A DNA stretch of 7,161 bases, from positions 1-7,161 of the forward strand of contig JAFOGE010000206.1 in NCBI GenBank assembly GCA_017386965.1, read 5' to 3'. A program made the position numbers and the translations under genes. Shown piece by piece: positions 1-5,135 of the stretch. The number at the start of each line of letters is the position of its first letter. Position 1 is the stretch's first letter. The notes beneath the pieces were generated by a model, which saw nothing but the letters and a program-made list of their open reading frames with translations, was not told the DNA's origin and made no database searches. This stretch comes from Clostridia bacterium. GTDB lineage: Bacteria; Bacillota; Clostridia; Oscillospirales; CAG-272.

Positions 1-15
1 GGTGTGTGGACTTGG

Positions 16-90
16 TGGAGCTGGTGATCGGAGTCGAACCAACAACCTGCTGATTACAAATCAGCTGCTCTGCCATTGAGCCACACCAGC
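16..90 (-). tRNA. tRNA-Thr (anticodon UGU), CCA encoded
   Basis: Read on the minus strand, the segment folds as a complete cloverleaf. It has a 7-bp acceptor stem (GCTGGTG with CACCAGC), a 4-bp D stem (GCTC/GAGC), a 5-bp anticodon stem around the loop TTTGTAA, and a T arm with loop TTCGACT. The anticodon at the loop centre is TGT, which reads ACA threonine codons. The discriminator base is U and the CCA end is genomically encoded at 16-18. It has its own consensus promoter just upstream (121-149). Only 15 nt remain before the window edge, so a terminator or further tRNAs in the same transcript cannot be seen. Confidence 0.96.
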
Positions 91-120
91 GACCGTTTCT
101 GTTCGCATCGGAACAGGAAT

Positions 121-149
121 ATTATAGCACACCCGATCCGGTTTGTCAA
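121..149 (-). promoter_or_regulatory. Consensus sigma-A promoter of the tRNA-Thr gene
   Basis: On the minus strand there is TTGACA (144-149), a 17-bp spacer and TATAAT (121-126). Both hexamers match the vegetative sigma factor consensus exactly. The -10 box ends 30 nt before the tRNA 5' end, leaving a short leader of about 20-25 nt to be removed by RNase P. Confidence 0.9.
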
Positions 150-247
150 CCCCTTTTTGAAAAATATTTTTTCTTCTTTTTTCCTTCTTTTTTTCGTCCT
201 CTGCGGCGTGTTTTTTAAGGAGAGAGATGCGCCTACCGCACACCCCT
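150..247. other. AT-rich spacer between the methyltransferase gene and the tRNA promoter
   Basis: This stretch carries several pyrimidine/T runs on the plus strand (A runs on the minus strand), concentrated at 151-215, in an otherwise GC-rich window. No intrinsic terminator with a compact stem and U tract is apparent for the methyltransferase gene reading leftwards. The only complementarity seen (TGCGG with CCGCA) would need a loop of about 30 nt. A plus-strand AAGGAG followed by ATG at 227 looks like a start site, but the frame behind it runs antisense to the methyltransferase and its product resembles no family. The A tracts just upstream of the tRNA -35 box could act as an UP element. Confidence 0.4.
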
Positions 248-1360
248 CTATCGCTTCTCTCTCGTCAGATACAGATCCAGATCCCACGCGGGAATTCCAC
301 GCCGGCGGCGAAGATAGTATCCCTCGTATTGCGGAAAAAGCCTGTGCAAAAGCAGAGGAAGCGCATACAGGTCCTCGCTCCTGTGGTAGAGCGAAACCAT
401 CAGCGTGGGCTCCCATTGCGATACCGTCTGCACGGATCCCAAAAGCGCCTCGCGCTCCGAGCCCTCCACGTCATACTTAATATAATCCACCCGCGCACCC
501 CCGAGGACGTTGTCTGGAGAATCCACCTCGACCGCGCGCACGCGGATCGGACGGTCCGCAAGAACACCGGAGCGATTTTCCCCCACCGATGCGTTTCGGT
601 TTCCGCTGGCGTCAAAGGACAGGACGTCGCGCTCCGACCACGCCCCCATCGGCAGAGCGATCACCTCGGCACGGGCTTCCCCTTCGGCATAAGCCGCAAG
701 CTTCTTGTAGGTTCGGGCATCCGGCTCCATGGCATAGATCCTTTGGATGCTTCCCTGCGAGCGATCCAGCAATTCGCGTACCGTGTCGCCGTTATAGGCG
801 CCCAGATCCATTGCGGCCGTCAATTCCCAAGGACGGACGAAGCGCGCAAGATCCGCCTCTCGGTCGCTCTCCGCACTCTCCAAAAAGGAGATCTTACCGG
901 TCAGCTTAAAGCCGACGACGTTCCAAAAGATGCTCTTGGATTCCTCGTCCGAAAGAAGGTCAGCCGCTCTCTCCAGCTCCTCCCGATGCGCTTCGCAAAA
1001 GGCGCGGTCAAAGAGCGTGTCGCCAAAGGCGGGGACGTCGGGCGCGTAAAGCTCGGCCTCCTTGGAAATTCTTCGAATGTTTTCCAGAACGTCCTCCCGT
1101 GACGTCCCGAAGGCCAGAAGAACGATCACGTTTTCCGCACCGTAAAGAGCTTTGATTTCACCCCACGTGCAAACGGAAAAGCCACGGAAGGAATTTCCTC
1201 TTGCAAATCCGTCGCTTGCAAAGCATCCCGAAACTGTGATCCCCTTGCTTTGGCAAACGTCCAGGATCTTCTCCGCGCCGTTTCCCATTCCGTACAGGAG
1301 AATCCTCTTATCGGTTGCGGCGAGATGCTCCCACAGGTCCCGCTCACAGGAAAAAGCCAT
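248..1360 (-). CDS. FkbM-family SAM-dependent methyltransferase with N-terminal Rossmann-like segment
   Basis: Predicted 370-residue cytosolic protein. FkbM-family enzymes are SAM-dependent methyltransferases, often acting on hydroxyl groups of sugars or secondary metabolites; the substrate here is unknown. The C-terminal half has the family hallmarks: glycine-rich motif I MDLGAYNGDTV (184-194), MEPD with the acidic residue after strand 2 (211-214), YIKYDVEGSE (293-302), and SLYHRSEDL (323-331) followed by a P-Y-YLR ending. The first ~110 residues look like a separate nucleotide-binding-like fold with YGMGNGAEKILD (23-34), as in proteins where FkbM is joined to a sugar-nucleotide or CoA-binding-like N-terminus. 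The ATG at 1360 is chosen because GAAGGAGGGAGG lies 5-15 nt before it; a TTG start 36 nt further upstream is in frame but overlaps this ribosome-binding site. The gene is divergent from the HIT gene, and its own promoter is not obvious. Confidence 0.85.
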   Translation of the reverse strand: MAFSCERDLWEHLAATDKRILLYGMGNGAEKILDVCQSKGITVSGCFASDGFARGNSFRGFSVCTWGEIKALYGAENVIVLLAFGTSREDVLENIRRISKEAELYAPDVPAFGDTLFDRAFCEAHREELERAADLLSDEESKSIFWNVVGFKLTGKISFLESAESDREADLARFVRPWELTAAMDLGAYNGDTVRELLDRSQGSIQRIYAMEPDARTYKKLAAYAEGEARAEVIALPMGAWSERDVLSFDASGNRNASVGENRSGVLADRPIRVRAVEVDSPDNVLGGARVDYIKYDVEGSEREALLGSVQTVSQWEPTLMVSLYHRSEDLYALPLLLHRLFPQYEGYYLRRRRGIPAWDLDLYLTREKR

Positions 1361-1389
1361 TCTTCCTCCCTCCTTCTCTTGAAAAAAAC

Positions 1390-1418
1390 TTGACAAGCAC
1401 CGCTTTTTGCGTTATACT
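1390..1418 (+). promoter_or_regulatory. Promoter of the HIT-family gene
   Basis: TTGACA (1390-1395), 17-bp spacer, TATACT (1413-1418), five of six -10 bases matching consensus. Transcription would start near 1425, giving a leader of about 45 nt. The -35 box lies 30 nt upstream of the divergent methyltransferase start, so polymerase bound here may interfere with that gene. Confidence 0.85.
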
Positions 1419-1432
1419 GATATCGAAAATAA

Positions 1433-1447
1433 CAGGACTGCGTCCTG
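1433..1447. promoter_or_regulatory. Perfect inverted repeat in the HIT leader
   Basis: CAGGAC-TGC-GTCCTG forms a 6-bp inverted repeat with a 3-nt centre, about 8-22 nt downstream of the predicted HIT start site. It could be an operator or a short 5' hairpin in the mRNA. It also lies between the two divergent genes, so either could be affected. No protein is known from the sequence to bind it. Confidence 0.4.
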
Positions 1448-1470
1448 CAAAACAGGAAAGGAAATACATC

Positions 1471-1812
1471 ATGTCCGATTGCATCTTCTGCAAGATCATT
1501 GCCGGCGAGATCCCCTCCTCCAAGGTCTTTGAGGATGAGGCCGTTTACGCCTTCCGCGACATCAACCCGATGGCCCCCGTTCACGTCTTGGTCGTTCCCA
1601 AGGAGCATATCCCCTCGGCCGACGGCGTCAACGCCGAAAACAGCCACCTCGTAGCCCGCATCTTTGAGGCCATCCCCAAGATCGCGGCAGCCGAGGGCCT
1701 TGCCAACGGCTATCGCGTCATCACCAACTGCGGCGAGGACGGCTGCCAATCCGTCAAGCATTTGCACTTTCACATTCTCGGCGGCAAAAAGCTGCCGGAT
1801 CAGATGGCCTGA
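1471..1812 (+). CDS. HIT-family (HinT-like) purine nucleoside phosphoramidase/nucleotide hydrolase
   Basis: Predicted 113-residue cytosolic protein, the normal length for bacterial HinT-like proteins. Family members hydrolyse nucleoside phosphoramidates such as AMP-amides. The active-site histidine triad HLHFH is at 97-101 (H97, H99, H101) followed by ILGG; H99 is the expected catalytic nucleophile. C4 and C7 in DCIFCKI, with H46 in VVPKEH, match the zinc-binding pattern of the zinc-containing branch of this family. N87 and the CQSV segment before the triad are also typical. The ATG at 1471 starts the conserved MSDCIFCKI and has AAAGGA 8 nt upstream; a longer in-frame extension would start upstream of the promoter and is rejected. 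The gene forms its own transcription unit, with promoter at 1390-1418 and terminator at 1873-1911. Confidence 0.95.
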   Translation: MSDCIFCKIIAGEIPSSKVFEDEAVYAFRDINPMAPVHVLVVPKEHIPSADGVNAENSHLVARIFEAIPKIAAAEGLANGYRVITNCGEDGCQSVKHLHFHILGGKKLPDQMA

Positions 1813-1872
1813 TGCGCGTTTGCGGAAAAGCAAGGGCGCGACATTGACCGCAAGCATCCCTTCCCGAAAATT

Positions 1873-1911
1873 TCCCCGCCTGGGCATCTCTGCCTGCGGG
1901 GAGATTTTTTT
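1873..1911 (+). terminator. Intrinsic terminator of the HIT gene
   Basis: TCCCCGC (1873-1879) pairs with GCGGGGA (1896-1902) around a 16-nt loop, followed after two bases by seven T residues (1905-1911). It lies 60 nt after the HIT stop codon. Its T run overlaps the stop codon of the converging membrane-protein gene, so the two genes are packed end to end. The intervening 1813-1872 holds nothing recognisable. Confidence 0.85.
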
Positions 1912-2647
1912 ATTTCTGCTTCCTTCGCTTCAGAAGCGCTTGCACCCCGTAGATCGCACCAAGATAGAGAACGACAACGGCAACGACGGGAATCATATAC
2001 CAATAAGGATGCGGGATCCATTGATAGAAAAGCGCGAGAAGCGGATTCTCGGGCGTGATGGAGAACATGTAATTGACCTGTACAAGCTCCCCTGCGGGAT
2101 TGAGAATGCCTTGCTCCAGGCAGTAGCGATTGATCCCTACGTTGAGAAAATGAATGAGCGTATAGGCAAGCAGCGTGATCCCGACCGTCGGAAGGATGCA
2201 CCGCGGCGAGAGCTTGCAAAGCCCCAGCTTGAAGAGCAGGATCGGAATGCCGCACTCCAGCGCATGCGGAAAATAGTAGAAGAAGAAGGTCCAGCTCAAC
2301 ACCTCCGCCTCGGCGACCGAGTAGTTGAGAATGAGCGCAACGAAGGCGCCCAAGGACCACAAAAGAAGCAGATTGCAGGGAATCCTCTTCCGCGTCAGCA
2401 CCGCAATGGGCAACAGAAGCGCCGAAAGCGAGCAGAGGTGGAACGGAAGATACTCCAAGGGAGTTCCCCACATCAAAAGATTGTAGAGGATCGCGGCGAT
2501 CCCTGCAAAGGAGAGGATCCCCAAGGTAACAATCTGCGTGCGCCGGCTTCTTCCCTTCAGAAGAAAGTACAGGCCCACATTGAGAAGAATTGCCAAAAGC
2601 AAGGAGATCAAATGAACTGCGCCAAAGGTGCCCCATGTAAGTGTCAT
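1910..2647 (-). CDS. YwaF/TMEM164-family multipass membrane protein
   Basis: Predicted 245-residue integral membrane protein with about six to seven hydrophobic segments (roughly 10-30, 38-57, 67-84, 93-110, 118-140, 150-170 and 214-236) and a basic C-terminus (KRRKQK). It fits the YwaF family of Bacillota (TIGR02206-type membrane proteins), homologous to eukaryotic TMEM164. Conserved-looking landmarks are LPFHLCSL (67-74, with H70 and C72), FPHALE (126-131), NYMF (192-195) and PYWY (214-217). The bacterial function is unknown; TMEM164 has been reported to act as a phospholipid acyltransferase, which may not transfer. The ATG at 2647 has AAAGGA 10 nt upstream. It lies 70 nt downstream of the aspartate kinase with a terminator hairpin between. 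No clear promoter of its own was found, so it may be expressed by read-through. Confidence 0.85.
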   Translation of the reverse strand: MTLTWGTFGAVHLISLLLAILLNVGLYFLLKGRSRRTQIVTLGILSFAGIAAILYNLLMWGTPLEYLPFHLCSLSALLLPIAVLTRKRIPCNLLLLWSLGAFVALILNYSVAEAEVLSWTFFFYYFPHALECGIPILLFKLGLCKLSPRCILPTVGITLLAYTLIHFLNVGINRYCLEQGILNPAGELVQVNYMFSITPENPLLALFYQWIPHPYWYMIPVVAVVVLYLGAIYGVQALLKRRKQK

Positions 2648-2673
2648 AATCCAACCGTCCTTTCTTTTTACAC

Positions 2674-2704
2674 AAAAGCGAGAGATCTTCGACCTCTCGC
2701 TTTT
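2674..2704 (-). terminator. Symmetric (bidirectional) hairpin terminator after aspartate kinase
   Basis: GCGAGAG (2678-2684) pairs with CTCTCGC (2694-2700) around a 9-nt loop, flanked by AAAA (2674-2677) and TTTTTT (2701-2706). It can therefore act in both directions. On the minus strand it follows the aspartate kinase stop by about 18 nt and ends in TTTTGTGT, a weaker U tract than on the plus strand. Partial read-through into the YwaF gene is plausible. Confidence 0.8.
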
Positions 2705-2717
2705 TTACTTTTGTTGA

Positions 2718-4034
2718 TTACTTTACAAATTCGTGATAGATCGCATTGTGCGCCTTATTGAAATCGCGCTCATCCACGCCGACGATGATGTTCAGCTCGC
2801 TCGAGCCCTGATCGATCATACGAATGTTGACGTCCGCGCTGGAAATAGCATTGAATACGCGCGCCGCAGTACCCTTTGCCTTGACCATACCGCGTCCTAC
2901 CACAGCGATCAGTGCGATGCCGTCCTCAATAACGATGCTATCCGGACGAACACGCTTGTTCAGGGATGCGATCAGCTTTTCTCTGCGCTCCTCCAGATAT
3001 TCGGAGGCAACCACCACGCTCATGGTATCCACGCCGGAAGGCAGATGCTCAAAGGGCATCTCGTTATCCTCCAGAACGTCAAGCACGCGGCGTCCAAAGC
3101 CGATCTCGGCATTCATCATATCCTTTTCGATGGTAATAACCGAAAAGCCCTTCTTCCCGGCAATTCCCGTGATGATGCGCTCGGCATCGTATTCCTTCGT
3201 GCCTGCAACGATCATCGTTCCGGGAGCCTCCGGCTCGTTGGTGTTGCGGATGTTGATCGGAATGCCCGCGTTGCGGACCGGGAAGACCGCCTCCTCATGC
3301 AGAACCGATGCTCCCATATAGGAAAGCTCACGCAGCTCGCGGTAGGTAATGGTCTTGATTGCCTCGGGGTCCTTGACCACGCGCGGATCCGCCATCATAA
3401 AGCCGGAAACGTCGGTCCAGTTCTCGTAGAGCGTGGCATCGGCAGCCTGCGCCACGATCGAGCCGGTTACGTCCGAGCCGCCGCGGCTGAAGGTCTTGAT
3501 GGTACCGTTGGGCATAACGCCGTAAAAGCCGGGAATCACGGCGCGCTGATGCTGCTTCAGCTCTGCACGCAGCTCCACCTTGGTCTTTTCCTCGTCGTAA
3601 ACGCCGTTTTCGCGGAAGAAGACAACCGACTCCGCATCGATAAAGTCGAAGCCCAGGTACTTTGCGAGGATCAGCGAGTTGAGGTATTCGCCGCGGCTGG
3701 CGGCAAAATCACGTCCGGAATGGTGGGTAATGGCGTTGCGGATATACTCCAGCTCGCCCGAAATATCAAAATTCAGTCCAAGGTCACGAATGATGTCGTT
3801 GTAACGGCCGGCAATCTTTGCATAGTATGCCGTGATATCCTCATGATTGCGCACCATATCGTAGCAGCGGTAGAGCATATCCGTAACCTTAACATCCGAG
3901 CTATACCGTTTTCCGGGGGCAGAGGCCACAACGAAGCGACGCTCGGGATCTGCCTTTACGATCGCGGCAACCCTGCGAAAATGCTCGGCATCTGCCAAGG
4001 AGGAGCCGCCGAATTTTACAACCTTGATTCCCAT
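2718..4034 (-). CDS. lysC: Aspartate kinase (monofunctional, two C-terminal ACT domains)
   Basis: Predicted 438-residue cytosolic enzyme that phosphorylates L-aspartate with ATP, the first step to lysine, threonine, methionine and diaminopimelate. The amino-acid kinase domain starts with KFGGSS (7-12), has SRGEYLNS (113-120) in the aspartate-binding region, FSRGGSDVTGS (182-192), WTDVSGFMMADPRVV (206-220) and GASVLHEEA (241-249). Two ACT regulatory domains follow (about 297-365 and 373-438, the last with SSELNIIVGV), suggesting feedback control by lysine and/or threonine. The length suits a monofunctional AKIII-like enzyme; no homoserine dehydrogenase domain is fused. The ATG at 4034 begins the family's N-terminus and has AGGAAG 11 nt upstream; an in-frame ATG at 4076 lacks a ribosome-binding site. 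Which isozyme it is (LysC or ThrD/YclM type) cannot be settled here. It has its own promoter (4104-4132). Confidence 0.96.
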   Translation of the reverse strand: MGIKVVKFGGSSLADAEHFRRVAAIVKADPERRFVVASAPGKRYSSDVKVTDMLYRCYDMVRNHEDITAYYAKIAGRYNDIIRDLGLNFDISGELEYIRNAITHHSGRDFAASRGEYLNSLILAKYLGFDFIDAESVVFFRENGVYDEEKTKVELRAELKQHQRAVIPGFYGVMPNGTIKTFSRGGSDVTGSIVAQAADATLYENWTDVSGFMMADPRVVKDPEAIKTITYRELRELSYMGASVLHEEAVFPVRNAGIPINIRNTNEPEAPGTMIVAGTKEYDAERIITGIAGKKGFSVITIEKDMMNAEIGFGRRVLDVLEDNEMPFEHLPSGVDTMSVVVASEYLEERREKLIASLNKRVRPDSIVIEDGIALIAVVGRGMVKAKGTAARVFNAISSADVNIRMIDQGSSELNIIVGVDERDFNKAHNAIYHEFVK

Positions 4035-4056
4035 AGGTAATGAAACTTCCTTTCGC

Positions 4057-4074
4057 ACCCACCCTTCGGCGGGC
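4057..4074 (-). promoter_or_regulatory. Leader hairpin directly before the aspartate kinase ribosome-binding site
   Basis: On the minus strand GCCCGCC (4068-4074) pairs with GGTGGGT (4057-4063) across the loop GAAG: seven pairs including two G-U wobbles. The hairpin ends three bases before the purine-rich AAAGGAAG (4046-4053). It may present or shield the ribosome-binding site. The full leader is about 60-65 nt, too short for a lysine riboswitch or T-box, and neither is seen. Confidence 0.4.
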
Positions 4075-4103
4075 ATATACAGTTTTGATAGAACTTACTA
4101 AAT

Positions 4104-4132
4104 ATTATATGTCCCGCCCCTGTGTTTGTCAA
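4104..4132 (-). promoter_or_regulatory. Consensus sigma-A promoter of the aspartate kinase gene
   Basis: Minus strand TTGACA (4127-4132), 17-bp spacer, TATAAT (4104-4109); both hexamers are exact. The -35 box is only four bases downstream of the kinase-like gene's stop codon (4137-4139). No intrinsic terminator for that upstream operon is visible before it, so read-through from the operon may add to expression. Confidence 0.9.
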
Positions 4133-4136
4133 GCCC

Positions 4137-5105
4137 CTACGGGTCGAAACTTTCCGCTTTTTTCGTATTTTTGGCGTTTTTTACAGTTTTGGCAGAGGGC
4201 ATCCCCTCTCTGCCGTCAAGGATGCCAAGCGCGATTCCGACGCGCGGCCGATACCACGCAGGAATCGTGCGCGTCATACCGCCGTACCAGGAAAGCACCT
4301 GCGCCGCCAAGCGACGCATCACGCCGATCTCCCGTGCCCCGTAAGGAATCGCCCAAGGAATCGAGCCGAGCGCATTGACGGACAGATAAAGTGCCAGAAG
4401 GGGCCAGAAATCCGCGGGAATCGCTCCCTCGAAATAGCCGTCGATCATGCCCGAGGCAAAGTCGGGAAGCTTCTCGGCGTCCCAAACGATGCGATTGAAT
4501 TCCTCCCACGGGTCCCCGACGTCAAAGCGGTCAAAGTCAATGACGCAGAGCCTGCCGTCCTTCCCGATCAGCAGGTTGCCTGCATGATAGTCCCCATGCT
4601 GAAGCACCTGCTCCCGTCCTGCAAGAAGCTCGCGGTGTGCCTCGATGCACCGAAGAAAATGCTCCTCCCCCTCCACGCGCACGGGGCATTCCCGATAGGC
4701 GCGGAGCTTTCGGTCGATTTTCTGTCCGAAGCGCTCCTCCCAGGAAGGGGTGCTTTTCGGTGCGCGGAGGGTGTGCATACGGCGAAGGATACGTCCGCCC
4801 TCAAGGCCGTAGGCGTATTGCTCCTCGGGGGACATACGGCGAAGGGCTTTTTCGGCATCCGTCCCGTCGATCCAAGAGTATAGCGCGTAAATTCCCTCCT
4901 CGCAAACACCCATCTCCAAGGGCTCGCACATCGGGATGCCAAGATCAAAAAATCGCTTCGTCGCGCGAAAGACCTTCTCTGCATGCTCCCGTCGATCCGC
5001 AGAGGACACGCGCAAGAGGCAAAGCTCCCCCGCGCAACGGACACGGTATTTCCGGTCCCCCGACCATCCCTTTCGGATCAACCGCTTTTGCGTGATGCGC
5101 TCCAT
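4137..5105 (-). CDS. Aminoglycoside-phosphotransferase-family small-molecule kinase
   Basis: Predicted 322-residue cytosolic protein of the APH/choline-kinase-like fold. These enzymes move the gamma-phosphate of ATP to a hydroxyl on a small molecule; the substrate here is unknown and resistance should not be assumed. The N-lobe begins with GWSGDRKYRV (13-22) and a strand carrying LCLLRVS (28-34). The hinge region holds YALYSWIDG (73-81). The catalytic loop is LQHGDYHAGNLL (168-179), with D172 as the expected catalytic base and N177 as metal ligand; VIDFDRFDVGDPWEEF (188-203) is the equivalent of the DFG/DxD metal site. All key residues are intact. The ATG at 5105 has AAAGGGGGTG just upstream. 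It starts 30 nt after the lipoprotein phosphatase gene and is probably its operon partner. The last ~18 residues are a Lys/Asn-rich tail from AT-rich DNA with no family counterpart known to me. Confidence 0.88.
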   Translation of the reverse strand: MERITQKRLIRKGWSGDRKYRVRCAGELCLLRVSSADRREHAEKVFRATKRFFDLGIPMCEPLEMGVCEEGIYALYSWIDGTDAEKALRRMSPEEQYAYGLEGGRILRRMHTLRAPKSTPSWEERFGQKIDRKLRAYRECPVRVEGEEHFLRCIEAHRELLAGREQVLQHGDYHAGNLLIGKDGRLCVIDFDRFDVGDPWEEFNRIVWDAEKLPDFASGMIDGYFEGAIPADFWPLLALYLSVNALGSIPWAIPYGAREIGVMRRLAAQVLSWYGGMTRTIPAWYRPRVGIALGILDGREGMPSAKTVKNAKNTKKAESFDP

Positions 5106-5135
5106 ATGGCACCCCCTTTCGTTGCTTTTGCGCGC

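Noticed and set aside
1..15. Start of another tRNA left of tRNA-Thr
   Set aside because: Only 15 bases are available and no acceptor or T-arm sequence can be recognised.
227..1102. Plus-strand 291-codon open frame with AAGGAG just before its ATG
   Set aside because: It is wholly antisense to the well-supported methyltransferase gene, its translation resembles no family and is rich in Arg, His and Pro as expected for a shadow frame, and no promoter precedes it.
1664..2761. Plus-strand 365-codon open frame across the HIT end and YwaF gene
   Set aside because: It crosses the HIT terminator and runs antisense to the membrane-protein gene, with a highly charged low-complexity translation; a shadow frame.
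2733..4040. Plus-strand 435-codon open frame opposite aspartate kinase
   Set aside because: Exactly antisense to a clear aspartate kinase; long antisense frames are common in GC-rich genes with biased codon use.
4137..5105. Aminoglycoside resistance gene
   Set aside because: The fold is APH-like, but nothing in the sequence points to a specific resistance class and there are no mobile-element neighbours; a general small-molecule kinase is the safer call.
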